Of a stretch of DNA of 64,000 nucleotides, positions 41,347 through 49,626 are shown one piece after another. Position 1 is the stretch's first letter. Every line of letters starts with the position of its first letter. The notes beneath the pieces were generated by a model. It worked only from the letters and a program-made list of their open reading frames with translations, was not told where the DNA came from and ran no database searches. The DNA comes from Palsa-744 sp036498265 (GTDB lineage Bacteria; Actinomycetota; Thermoleophilia; Solirubrobacterales; Solirubrobacteraceae): NCBI GenBank assembly GCA_036498265.1, contig DASYFT010000026.1, forward strand, positions 45,128-109,127. Reading direction: 5' to 3'. The position numbers and the translations under genes are program-made.

Positions 41347-41490
41347 ATGCTCACAGCCATCATCGTCACTGTCGTGATCGCCGGCGCGCTCGGCTACGCG
41401 CAGCGTTCCGGGGGCGGCCAGCTGATCTCGCGCCGCCCTTACAACAACCGCTACAACGACGCCTCAGGCGCCCGCGAGGATCACTTCTAG
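41347..41490 (+). CDS. 47-residue membrane peptide
   Basis: A small gene on the opposite strand to the purine genes. The peptide has a single hydrophobic helix at residues 2-17 (TAIIVTVVIAGALGYA) and a hydrophilic tail rich in Arg, Asn and Gly ending REDHF. ATG 41347 follows GGGGGA with seven bases spacing, which supports translation. Its end overlaps the end of purF by 4 bp. I do not recognise a family; it resembles small single-pass membrane proteins that modulate larger complexes. Whether it is expressed is untested. Confidence 0.6.
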   Translation: MLTAIIVTVVIAGALGYAQRSGGGQLISRRPYNNRYNDASGAREDHF

Positions 41491-42998
41491 ACGCGAGCCA
41501 GCGGGACGGTCTGCTCTGCCTGCTCGCCGTCCTCCAGCGAGTACTTGCCGGCGGCGCCCTCGCTGCCCGCGAGCGGGTAGTCGCCGGTGAAGCAGGCGTC
41601 GCAGTGGGTGGCGCGGTCCCCGCCGACGGCCTCGTAGACGCCGGCGAGCGACAGGTAGTGCAGCGAGTCGCAACCGAGCTCGGCGGCCACCTCCTCGGTG
41701 GTGCGCCCGTGGGCGATCATCTCCTCGCGGGTGGACATGTCGATGCCGTAGTGGCAGGGATGCTTGATCGGCGGAGCGGAGATGCGCATGTGAACCTCGG
41801 CGGCGCCGGCGTCGCGCAGCATCTGCACGATCTGGCGGGTCGTGTTGCCGCGCACGATCGAGTCGTCCACCACGACCAGCCGCTTGCCGGCGATCACGTC
41901 CGGGAGCGGGTTGAACTTCAGCCGCAGGCCGTGCTTGCGGAGCTCCTGGCCGGGCTGGATGAAGGTGCGCGCGACGTAGCGGTTCTTGACGAAGCCGTCG
42001 TCCTGCGGCAGGCCCGCGGCGCGCGCCAGCCCGCGGGCGGCGGCGTTGCCCGAGTCCGGCACGGCGATGACCAGGTCGGCCTCGACGGGGGCCTCGCGCC
42101 AGAGCATCTCGCCCATGCGCCCCCGCGCGACCTGGAGGACCTGGCCGTTCATGCGTGAGTCCGGCCGCGCGAAGTAGATGTACTCGAACACGCAGAACGC
42201 CCGCCTGCCGCCGGGAGCGACCATCCGGCTCTGCAGCCCGTCCTCGCAGAGCGTGACCACCTCGCCGGGCTCGACGTCGCGCAGGTAGCGCGCACCGATG
42301 ATGTCGAACGCGCAGGACTCGCTGGCCACGCAGTAGCGGACACCCTGTCCGGCGGGCCCGCCGGCGCCAGACCCCGCGGCACCCGAGTCGAGCACGCCGA
42401 TGGCGAGTGGGCGCAGGCCGTGGGGGTCGCGGAAGGCCACGACGCGGTCCTTGGTCATGGCGACGATCGAGAAGGCCCCGCGCAGGCGTGGCAGCACGTC
42501 GGCAATGGCGTCCTCGACCCGCTCGGCGGGGTGGGTGGCGATCATCGCGGCGATGATCTCCGAGTCGGAGGTCGAGCTGAACGTGACGCCGCGGTCGGCC
42601 AGCTCCTCGTGGAGCTCGAGCGCGTTGATCAGGTTGCCGTTGTGCGCGAGGGCGACCTCGCGGCGCGAGCCGTTGGTGCCCTCCGAGCGCTGGACCGGCT
42701 GGGAGTTCTCCCAGGCGTTGGATCCGGTGGTGGAGTAGCGCACGTGCCCGATCGCGAGCTCCCCCGCAAGGGTGCGCAGGTCGTTCTCGCTGAAGACCTG
42801 GCTGACGAGGCCGAGCTCGCGGCGCGTGACGATGTGGCCGCCGTGGTCGGCTGCCGCGATCCCCGCCGACTCCTGACCCCTGTGCTGGAGGGCGAAGAGC
42901 GCGAAGTAGGACAGCCGCGAGACGTCGTGCCCAGGCGCGTAGATTCCGAACACACCGCACTCGTCTCGCGGTCCCTCACGCGTTGTGCTCACATTCAC
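41487..42998 (-). CDS. purF: Amidophosphoribosyltransferase
   Basis: A 503-residue enzyme for the first committed purine step, PRPP plus glutamine to phosphoribosylamine. A 13-residue leader precedes Cys14 (DECGVFG), the N-terminal nucleophile after propeptide removal. The glutaminase domain has GHVRYSTTG and AHNGNL. The PRPP site is VVVDDSIVRGNTT. Cys residues late in the protein (KHPCHYGID, THCDACFTGDYP) fit the iron-sulfur form of B. subtilis-type PurF. GTG 42998 lies 6 bp past the purL stop. Confidence 0.97.
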   Translation of the reverse strand: MNVSTTREGPRDECGVFGIYAPGHDVSRLSYFALFALQHRGQESAGIAAADHGGHIVTRRELGLVSQVFSENDLRTLAGELAIGHVRYSTTGSNAWENSQPVQRSEGTNGSRREVALAHNGNLINALELHEELADRGVTFSSTSDSEIIAAMIATHPAERVEDAIADVLPRLRGAFSIVAMTKDRVVAFRDPHGLRPLAIGVLDSGAAGSGAGGPAGQGVRYCVASESCAFDIIGARYLRDVEPGEVVTLCEDGLQSRMVAPGGRRAFCVFEYIYFARPDSRMNGQVLQVARGRMGEMLWREAPVEADLVIAVPDSGNAAARGLARAAGLPQDDGFVKNRYVARTFIQPGQELRKHGLRLKFNPLPDVIAGKRLVVVDDSIVRGNTTRQIVQMLRDAGAAEVHMRISAPPIKHPCHYGIDMSTREEMIAHGRTTEEVAAELGCDSLHYLSLAGVYEAVGGDRATHCDACFTGDYPLAGSEGAAGKYSLEDGEQAEQTVPLARV

Positions 42999-43004
42999 AC
43001 GCTA

Positions 43005-45266
43005 TCAGGCGAAGAAGTCCGCCAAGCCCTCCGTGTAGGCGCTGGACAGCGCTTCGAGCGGGACCGACAGGGCCTCTGGACGGGGGCCGCCGGAGAGCTC
43101 GATGGTGAGCTCATCGCCTCCCACCGTGCCGATCCTGCGGGCACCCGTCCGGGCGCAGAGGGCCTCGATCTCCTCGGGGGCGCCGCTCACGAGCAGCCCC
43201 CCGGGAGCCTCGCCGAACAGGGCCTCGTCGGCCCGCTCGCCGGCGAGATCCACACGGGCGCCGAGGCCGCGGCCGAGGCAGCATTCGGCCAGCGCCACGG
43301 CGAGGCCCCCCTCGGCGACGTCGTGAGCGCTCGAGAGCTGCCCCGCGCGGACGGCGTCGCGGACAGCGCCGAGAGCAGTCGTGACGGCGGCCAGGTCGAT
43401 CTCGGGCAGCCCGTCGGGGAGCGGCTCGCCGCGCAGCTTGGCGAGCTCGCCGGCGGGGAGCGACGGCTCGAAAGGGCCGACCAGCGCGATCTCGTCGCCG
43501 GCGCGGGCGAAGCCGAGCCCGGCGCAGTCGCGGGCGTCGGGCAGGCGACCCACCATTCCGATCACCGGGGTCGGGTAGATCGGGCCGCCGGCGCCCTCGT
43601 TGTAGAGAGAGACGTTGCCACCGACGATCGGCGCCTCGAGCGCGCGGCAGGCGTCGCCGAGTGCCCGCACCGACTCGCTGAGCTGCCAGGCGATGGGGGG
43701 CTTCTCGGGGTTGCCGAAGTTGAGGTTGTTGGTCGTGCCGAGCGGCTCGGCGCCGACGCAGGCGAGGTTGGCGGCGCACTCGAGCACCGCGGCGACCGTC
43801 CCGCGGTAGGGGTCTGCGGCCACGCGGCGGCCGTTGCAGTCGATGCTCACGGCGAGCGCGCTTCCGTCGGGCAGCGCGAGCACGGCCGCGTCCGCCTCCT
43901 CCGGCCGGCGGACGGTGCGCGACTGGACGATCGCGTCGTAGCGCTCGAAGAGCGGGCGCCGCGATGCGATGTTGGGAGAGGAGAGCAGCGCCAGCAGCGC
44001 ATCGCGGTGCGAGGCGTCGGCGGCCAGCGTGGCCGCGGGCGGCTCATACAGCGGCCGCGGAGGCTTCTGCGGATCGAGGTCGTAGAGCGGGCACTCGTCG
44101 ACGAGCGCCGTGACCGGCATGTCGCCGACCGGCTCGCCGTCGCGAAGCACCCGCATCCGGCCGCTGTCGGTGACGGCGCCGATGGCGACCCCGTTGACCT
44201 CCCACTTCTCGCAGGTGCGCAGAACGGCGTCGAGGTCGTCCGGCGCGACAACGCAGAGCATCCGCTCCTGAGACTCGCTGACCATGATCTCGAACGGCTC
44301 CATGCCCGGCTCGCGCAGCGGCACGCGGGCGACGTCGAGGTCGATCCCGGTGCCTCCCTTGGACGCCATCTCGGCCGCCGAGGAGGTGAGGCCGGCGGCG
44401 CCGAGGTCCTGGAGCGAGAGCAGGAGCCCGCGGTCGAGCAGCTCGAGCGAGCACTCGAGCAGCTTCTTCTCCTCGAAGGGATCGCCGACCTGAACCGTCG
44501 GGCGCTTGTCCTCGCCGCCGTCGGCGTCGTGGCCGAGCTCCGCCGATGCGAGCACCGAGGCGCCGCCGATGCCGTCGCGGCCGGTGGCGGCGCCGAACAG
44601 GACGAGCAGGTTCCCGGCGCCGGCGGCGGCGCTTCGGACCAGCCGCTCTCGGTCGGCCAGGCCGAGCGCCATCGCATTGACGAGGCAGTTCTGCTCGTAG
44701 GGAGCCTCGAAGTAGACCTCTCCCCCGACGGTGGGCACGCCGATCGAGTTGCCGTAGTGGCCGATGCCGGACACGGCGCCGTCGAGCAGGTAGCGAGCCC
44801 GCCCGCCCGTGAGCTCACCGTCGGCTCCGCGGGAGAGCTCGCCGAAGCGAAGCGAGTCGAGCACCGCGATGGGCCGCGCGCCGATCGCGAAGATGTCGCG
44901 CAGGATCCCGCCGACGCCGGTGGCGGCGCCCTGGAACGGCTCTACGGCGCTGGGATGGTTGTGCGACTCGACCTTGAACGCGCAGACGAGACCGCCGCCC
45001 ACGTCGACTGCGCCGGCGTTCTCGCCGGGCCCCATGACGACGTGCGGCCCCTCGGTGGGGAGCGTCCGCAGGAGCTTCCTCGAGTGCTTGTAGGCGCAGT
45101 GCTCGCTCCACAGCAACGAGTACATGGCGAGCTCCACCTGGTTGGGAGGCCGGCCGCCCTGCTTCTCGCAGACGAGCTCGTACTCGGCGCGGGTCAGCCC
45201 GAGCGCAAGCGCATCCTCGACGGTGGGCAGGTCGGCGGTCTCGGCCATCGCCGGCTCCGGCGTCAC
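43005..45266 (-). CDS. purL: FGAM synthetase, small PurL subunit
   Basis: A 753-residue synthetase subunit of the small PurL class, which needs PurQ and PurS. WSEHCAYKHS is the conserved N-terminal motif. The ATP/substrate elements include VESHNHPSAVEPFQGAATGVGG (core ESHNHPS), LQDLGAAGL and HDVAEGGLAVALAE. It converts FGAR to FGAM. GTG 45266 overlaps the purQ stop by 4 bp. The three subunit genes lie together in the order S-Q-L. Confidence 0.97.
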   Translation of the reverse strand: MTPEPAMAETADLPTVEDALALGLTRAEYELVCEKQGGRPPNQVELAMYSLLWSEHCAYKHSRKLLRTLPTEGPHVVMGPGENAGAVDVGGGLVCAFKVESHNHPSAVEPFQGAATGVGGILRDIFAIGARPIAVLDSLRFGELSRGADGELTGGRARYLLDGAVSGIGHYGNSIGVPTVGGEVYFEAPYEQNCLVNAMALGLADRERLVRSAAAGAGNLLVLFGAATGRDGIGGASVLASAELGHDADGGEDKRPTVQVGDPFEEKKLLECSLELLDRGLLLSLQDLGAAGLTSSAAEMASKGGTGIDLDVARVPLREPGMEPFEIMVSESQERMLCVVAPDDLDAVLRTCEKWEVNGVAIGAVTDSGRMRVLRDGEPVGDMPVTALVDECPLYDLDPQKPPRPLYEPPAATLAADASHRDALLALLSSPNIASRRPLFERYDAIVQSRTVRRPEEADAAVLALPDGSALAVSIDCNGRRVAADPYRGTVAAVLECAANLACVGAEPLGTTNNLNFGNPEKPPIAWQLSESVRALGDACRALEAPIVGGNVSLYNEGAGGPIYPTPVIGMVGRLPDARDCAGLGFARAGDEIALVGPFEPSLPAGELAKLRGEPLPDGLPEIDLAAVTTALGAVRDAVRAGQLSSAHDVAEGGLAVALAECCLGRGLGARVDLAGERADEALFGEAPGGLLVSGAPEEIEALCARTGARRIGTVGGDELTIELSGGPRPEALSVPLEALSSAYTEGLADFFA

Positions 45267-45943
45267 GCGGGCACCACGCCGTCGACCGCCAGCCGGATCG
45301 ACTCGAAGATCGCGAGGCCGTCGGCCGAGCCGCCGGTGAGCTCGTCGACGGCGTGCTCGGGGTGTGGCATGAGGCCGAAGACGTTGCCGGCCTCGTTGGA
45401 GACGCCTGCGATGTCGTCGAGCGATCCGTTGAAGTTGTGGCCGGGCGCGTAGCGCAGGACCACCTGACCGGACTCCTGCATCGCGCGTCGCGTGGGCTCG
45501 TCGGCGTGGTAGCGACCCCAGGAGTGCTTTGCGGGGACGCTGAGCCGCCGTCCCGGCGGACAGGCGCGCGTGAACGCGGTGTCGGGCGCGACGACGTCGA
45601 GCTCGACCTGGCGGAAGGTGAAGCGGAGGTTCACGTTGGGGAGCAGGGCGCCTGGCAGCAGGTGCGCCTCGCAGAGCACCTGGAAGCCGTTGCAGATCCC
45701 GAGCACGAGCCCGCCTTCGCGCGCGAAGTCGATGACGGACTCCATCGCCGGCGAGAAGCGGGCGATCGCCCCCGCCCGCAGGTAGTCGCCGTAGGAGAAG
45801 CCACCGGGGACGATGATCGCGTCGGCGCCACGCAGGTCACGGTCGCGATGCCAGATGAGCTCCGCATCGGCGACGTTGCGGGCAGCCTCGACGGCGTCGC
45901 GGTCGTCGCAGGAGCCCGGGAACTGGAGGATGCCGAACTTCAC
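45263..45943 (-). CDS. purQ: FGAM synthetase glutaminase subunit
   Basis: A 226-residue class-I glutaminase that supplies ammonia to PurL. It begins KFGILQFPGS. The nucleophile Cys is in LGICNGFQVL, and the catalytic His in GLMPHPEHAVD. PGGFSYGDYLR is typical of PurQ. The start is GTG 45943, seven bases past the purS stop; it is the first codon before the conserved beta strand. Confidence 0.96.
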   Translation of the reverse strand: MKFGILQFPGSCDDRDAVEAARNVADAELIWHRDRDLRGADAIIVPGGFSYGDYLRAGAIARFSPAMESVIDFAREGGLVLGICNGFQVLCEAHLLPGALLPNVNLRFTFRQVELDVVAPDTAFTRACPPGRRLSVPAKHSWGRYHADEPTRRAMQESGQVVLRYAPGHNFNGSLDDIAGVSNEAGNVFGLMPHPEHAVDELTGGSADGLAIFESIRLAVDGVVPA

Positions 45944-45950
45944 GTGCTGC

Positions 45951-46184
45951 TCAGGCGCCGCCGCCCAGGAGCTCGACCTCGTAGTCCTCGACGAGCGGGT
46001 TGGCGAGCAGCTTCCGGCACATCGCATCGAGCTGGGCGGGGTCCTCGACGTCCAGCTCGACGAGCCGGCCGACGTGCACGTTGGCCGCGCCGTCGAAGCC
46101 GAGGGCCGGGAGGGCCCGCTCGACGGCGACGCCCTGCGGGTCGAGGATCCCCGCCTTGGGGCGGATGAGCACGCGCGCCCTCAC
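45951..46184 (-). CDS. purS: FGAM synthetase PurS subunit
   Basis: A 77-residue protein matching PurS in size and pattern: VLIRPKAGILDPQG at the start, then VHVGRLVELDVE and LLANPLVEDYEVEL. PurS bridges PurQ and PurL in the complex. GTG 46184 overlaps the purC stop by 4 bp. Confidence 0.95.
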   Translation of the reverse strand: MRARVLIRPKAGILDPQGVAVERALPALGFDGAANVHVGRLVELDVEDPAQLDAMCRKLLANPLVEDYEVELLGGGA

Positions 46185-47101
46185 TCGTCCGTCTGGCCTG
46201 CGCCGGCGCGCTCGAGCCATGCCTGGAAGGGCTCGCCGGTGATGCGCTCGTAGGCCTCGACGTAGCGAGCCCGGGTGCCGGCGACGACGTCGGCGGGTAT
46301 GGCGGGCGCGGGGGGCTTCTTGTCCCAACCGCCGGCCGAGGCCCAGTCGCGGACGTACTGCTTGTCGAAGCTGGGCTGGCCGCGGCCGACCTCGTAGCCG
46401 TCGGCCGGCCAGTAGCGCGAGGAGTCCGGGGTCAGCACCTCGTCGCCGACGACGAGCTCGCCGCCGTCCATCCCGAACTCGAACTTGGTGTCGGCGAGGA
46501 TCACCCCGTTGGCGCGGGCGTGATCGGCGGCGAACGAGTACAGCTGGATCGAGACGTCGGCCACGCGCTTCATCAGCGCGCGGTCGCCGACTAGCTCGGC
46601 GGCGCGATCGAAGTCGATCGTCTCGTCGTGGCCGACATCGGCCTTGGTGCTCGGCGTGAAGATCGGCTCGGGCAGCTGCTCGGACTCGCGCAGCCCCTCG
46701 GGGAGCTCGATCCCCGAGACCGTTCCGCTCGCCTGGTAGTCCTTCCAGCCGGAGCCGGTGATGTAGCCGCGCACGACGCACTCCACGGGGAGCATCTCGA
46801 GGCGGCGCACGACGAGCGCGCGCCCGCGCGCCTCCTCGGGCACCCCGTCGGCGGCGGAGAGGAGATGGTTGGCGACGATGTGCCGCGTCTTGTCGAACCA
46901 GAACACGGACAGCCCCGTGAGCACCCGGCCCTTGTCGGGGATGGGCGTGGGATGGACCGCGTCGTAGGTCGAGATGCGGTCGCTGGCCACCATCAGGAGC
47001 CGCTCGCCCGCACCCGAACCGGCGCCGTCGGCGCCGTCCAGGTCGTACATCTCGCGGACCTTCCCGCTGGCGATTAGGGGCAGGTCGGCAAGCGTGGTCA
47101 C
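46181..47101 (-). CDS. purC: SAICAR synthase
   Basis: A 306-residue ATP-dependent ligase that joins aspartate to CAIR. IASGKVREMYDL is the conserved N-terminal nucleotide site. VECVVRGYITGSGWKDY, LADTKFEFG and SFDKQYVRDW are characteristic. It has the longer, fungal-like form with an insert near the C-terminus. GTG 47101 was chosen because the fold begins there; upstream codons in frame have no family support. Confidence 0.96.
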   Translation of the reverse strand: MTTLADLPLIASGKVREMYDLDGADGAGSGAGERLLMVASDRISTYDAVHPTPIPDKGRVLTGLSVFWFDKTRHIVANHLLSAADGVPEEARGRALVVRRLEMLPVECVVRGYITGSGWKDYQASGTVSGIELPEGLRESEQLPEPIFTPSTKADVGHDETIDFDRAAELVGDRALMKRVADVSIQLYSFAADHARANGVILADTKFEFGMDGGELVVGDEVLTPDSSRYWPADGYEVGRGQPSFDKQYVRDWASAGGWDKKPPAPAIPADVVAGTRARYVEAYERITGEPFQAWLERAGAGQTDE

Positions 47102-47156
47102 TTGCCTCGATGCTACCAGCGCCACCGGGCGCCACGGGGCCTGCGTGGCGGGTGTG

Positions 47157-48449
47157 TCAGGCGATCTCGTCGAGGCGGCCGACGATGTCGTCGGCATAGC
47201 GGACGTAGTGCGAGTAGTCGAAGATCTCGTCGAGCTGGAGCGTGCGCGCGCGCTCCTCGGCCGCGAGCAGATCGCGCAGCGGGATGCCCTCGTCCCAGGC
47301 GCGCTGCGCGAGCTCCTGCACCAGCCGGTAGGCGTCCTCGCGCGAGAGCCCGGCGGCTACGAGCGCGAGCAGGACGCGCTGCGAGAACAGGGCGCCGTGG
47401 GTCAGCTCGAGGTTCGCGAGCATCCGCCCGGCGTCCACCGTCATGCCCTCGACGAGCACGATGGCGCGCTGCTGCAGGTAGTCGATGAGGATCGTTGAGT
47501 CGGGCAGGATGATGCGCTCGACGGAGGAGTGGGAGATGTCGCGCTCGTGCCAGAGGGCGATGTCCTCGAACGCCGCCTGGGCGTTGCCTCGCAGCACCCG
47601 CGCCAGCCCGGCGATCTGCTCGCTCTTGATCGGGTTGCGCTTGTGCGGCATGGCGGAGGACCCCTTCTGCCCGGCACGGAACGGCTCCTCGGCCTCGCGC
47701 ACCTCGGTGCGCTGCAGGTGGCGGAGCTCCGTCGCGAAGCGCTCGAGGCCGCCGCCGGCGAGCGCGATCGCCGCCAACAGCTCGGCGTGCCGGTCGCGGG
47801 CGACGACCTGCGTGGAGACGTCCTCGCGCGCGAGGCCCAGACGGGTCAGTACGCGTCGCTCGAACTCGGGGCTGGTCGCGGCGTAGGTGCCGACCGCCCC
47901 CGACACCGCGCCGACGGAGGCGTTGGCGAAGGCGCGATCGAGCCGCTTGGCGTTCCGGTGCGCCTCGAAGGCGAAGCCGGCGAGCTTGATCCCGAAGGTG
48001 GTGGGCTCGGCGTGCACGCCGTGCGTGCGGCCGACGCAGAGCGTGTGGGCGTGCTCGCGAGCCCGGGCGGCCAGCGCGTCGACCAGCGCGTGGGCGCCGG
48101 CCGCGATCACCTCGCCGGCAGCCTGCAGCTGGAGCGCGAGCGCGGTGTCGAGGACGTCGGAGGAGGTGAGCCCGAAGTGGATCCAGCGGCCGGCCTCGCC
48201 TGCCGATTCGGCGAGCACGTCGACGAACGCCGCGACGTCGTGCTCGGTCACGCGCTCGCGCTCGTCGACCGCCTCGACGGTGAAGCTGGCCCGACGGATG
48301 GCCTCGAGCTCCGCGTCGCCCGGGCCGGCGTCGCCGAGCAGGGCCGGAAGCTCCTCGCAGGCGGCGATCTCGACCCTTCGCCAGCTGTCCATGCGAGCCT
48401 CGTCGGTCCAGATGCGGCCGAGCTCGGGGCGGGTGTAGCGGGGGATCAC
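47157..48449 (-). CDS. purB: Adenylosuccinate lyase
   Basis: A 430-residue fumarase-superfamily lyase acting in both the IMP and AMP branches. GRTHGVHAEP carries the general-acid His, and GSSAMPHKRNP is the signature loop with the catalytic Ser. The IPRYTRPELGRIW start is typical of PurB. The GTG initiation codon lies inside GGAGGTGATCC, an 11-base perfect complement to the 16S rRNA 3' end, so initiation here is unusual. A 101-bp gap with two hairpins separates it from purE. Confidence 0.96.
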   Translation of the reverse strand: MIPRYTRPELGRIWTDEARMDSWRRVEIAACEELPALLGDAGPGDAELEAIRRASFTVEAVDERERVTEHDVAAFVDVLAESAGEAGRWIHFGLTSSDVLDTALALQLQAAGEVIAAGAHALVDALAARAREHAHTLCVGRTHGVHAEPTTFGIKLAGFAFEAHRNAKRLDRAFANASVGAVSGAVGTYAATSPEFERRVLTRLGLAREDVSTQVVARDRHAELLAAIALAGGGLERFATELRHLQRTEVREAEEPFRAGQKGSSAMPHKRNPIKSEQIAGLARVLRGNAQAAFEDIALWHERDISHSSVERIILPDSTILIDYLQQRAIVLVEGMTVDAGRMLANLELTHGALFSQRVLLALVAAGLSREDAYRLVQELAQRAWDEGIPLRDLLAAEERARTLQLDEIFDYSHYVRYADDIVGRLDEIA

Positions 48450-48461
48450 CTCCGTGATTAT

Positions 48462-48479
48462 CGCCGCCTACCGGCGGCG
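48462..48479. terminator. Hairpin in the purE-purB gap
   Basis: CGCCGCC-TACC-GGCGGCG is a perfect 7-bp stem with a 4-base loop, 12 bases ahead of the purB start. It could be an RNA processing or attenuation stem. Confidence 0.35.
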
Positions 48480-48506
48480 GCCGCCTGATCGCGCCCTGCA
48501 GGTCCT

Positions 48507-48535
48507 GGCGGGGCGCCCTCGTTCGAGCGCCCGCC
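48507..48535. terminator. Second hairpin in the purE-purB gap
   Basis: GGCGGGGCGC pairs with GCGCCCGCC with one bulged G and a 10-base loop, 15 bases past the purE stop. It may partially terminate or stabilise the purE message. Confidence 0.35.
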
Positions 48536-48550
48536 GGCGCGCCAGGCTGC

Positions 48551-49000
48551 TCAGGCGCCGAGGATCTGCGCGGCGAGGACGGCGGCGTTGCGGGCGTTGT
48601 CGAGGCCGACGCAGGCGACCGGCACGCCGGGGGGCATCTGCACGATCGAGAGGATGGCGTCGAGGCCGCCGGCGGCGGTCAGCCGGCCGGAGAGCGGCAC
48701 GCCGATCACGGGCAGGTCGGTGTGGGCTGCGACGGCGCCGGGCAGCGCCGCCGAGATGCCGGCGCCGGCGATGATGACCCGCAGCCCGCGCATCCGGGCG
48801 TTCTTGGCGTATTCGGCGACGACGTCGGGTTCGCGATGGGCCGACATCACCCTGACCTCGTGCAGTATCTGGCGCTCCTCGAGCTCGCGCGCGGCCTTCT
48901 CCATCGACTCCATGTCGCTCTTGGAGCCCATCACGATGCCGACGCGCGGCGTGTCCACGTCGATCTCGTCGAGCTGGACCTGCACCTCGGACTCCTGCAT
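48551..49000 (-). CDS. purE: N5-CAIR mutase
   Basis: A 149-residue class-I PurE. GIVMGSKSDMESM is the phosphate-binding start, MSAHREPD the catalytic His region, and GAGISAALPGAVAAHTDLPVIGVPL the core (marker GAGISAALPG). ATG 49000 gives an 18-residue leader; the frame stays open to 49168, so a longer acidic/basic N-terminal extension is possible. No purK is adjacent, though N5-CAIR mutases normally work with PurK. It is the first gene of the purine cluster. Confidence 0.92.
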   Translation of the reverse strand: MQESEVQVQLDEIDVDTPRVGIVMGSKSDMESMEKAARELEERQILHEVRVMSAHREPDVVAEYAKNARMRGLRVIIAGAGISAALPGAVAAHTDLPVIGVPLSGRLTAAGGLDAILSIVQMPPGVPVACVGLDNARNAAVLAAQILGA

Positions 49001-49216
49001 CGGCTCCGGCACCAGCGAGATGCCCGGGGAACCCGACGGCTGACCCTCGCGGCCGGTGCTCTCGCCGTCCCCGTCCAGCCGCGGGCCGCTCACCACGACC
49101 TCCGGCACGTAACGGGCGCGGCGCTCCCGCGCCTTCTCCTTCCTCGAGCGCTCATGGGCGGGCAGCATACGCCCTGCGATGGCCGGAACCGTGCCGGCGC
49201 CCTCGGCCCCGTGCGG

Positions 49217-49498
49217 CTACAGCGAGGCGATGAAATCCTCCACCGGGATCGCGGCCAGCGTCTCGTAGCGGCCCGTGCCGCGCGACCCGAGCTCGAGCGA
49301 CACGCGCGCCATCGTGGCCTCGTCGGGCGCCTCGACGACCGAGATGAAGTCCACGTGCCCGAGCGTCGCCCATTGCGCCTTGACGTTGGCGCCGAGCTGC
49401 TCGACCTCCTTGTTGACCTCCCTGATCCGCTGCGGGTTGTTCTTGACCGTCTGCACCCCCTCGGGGGTGAGCGTCGAGAGCATGATGTAGGTGGGCAT
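49217..49498 (-). CDS. GYD-domain protein
   Basis: A 93-residue protein of the GYD family: MPTYIMLSTLTPEG at the start, then GHVDFISVVEAPDE with the characteristic strand, and a final LAAIPVEDF. These are dimeric ferredoxin-like-fold proteins related to antibiotic-monooxygenase and muconolactone-isomerase folds; no reaction is established. ATG 49498 follows GGAGGAG with good spacing. It stands between purE and the collagen-like gene on the same strand, with a terminator hairpin upstream. Confidence 0.88.
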   Translation of the reverse strand: MPTYIMLSTLTPEGVQTVKNNPQRIREVNKEVEQLGANVKAQWATLGHVDFISVVEAPDEATMARVSLELGSRGTGRYETLAAIPVEDFIASL

Positions 49499-49566
49499 TG
49501 GCGTCTCCTCCGGTGGTTTGCGGTAGCTACCCTCGCGAGCCGATTCTCCCAGGAGAGGGCGACCGG

Positions 49567-49598
49567 AGTCATCCCCCGCCGGGCGGCGGAGGATGACT
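49567..49598. terminator. Strong hairpin between collagen-like and GYD genes
   Basis: AGTCATCC pairs with GGATGACT (8 bp), then one C/A mismatch, then CCGCC with GGCGG (5 bp) and a GGGC loop. It lies 28 bases past the stop of the upstream collagen-like gene on the minus strand. Confidence 0.65.
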
Positions 49599-49626
49599 GC
49601 AGCGGTGTCGCGGCGGAGCGCCCCGG

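Noticed and set aside
42420..45452. A 1010-codon open frame on the plus strand opposite purF and purL
   Set aside because: It is the antisense frame of two strongly conserved genes. Its translation is rich in Arg, Gly, His and Gln with no domain, as expected when the third-codon GC bias is read backwards.
49001..49216. Possible purine riboswitch ahead of purE
   Set aside because: I looked for a G-box-like three-way junction with paired P2/P3 loops and found none; the region reads as possible N-terminal coding sequence of purE.
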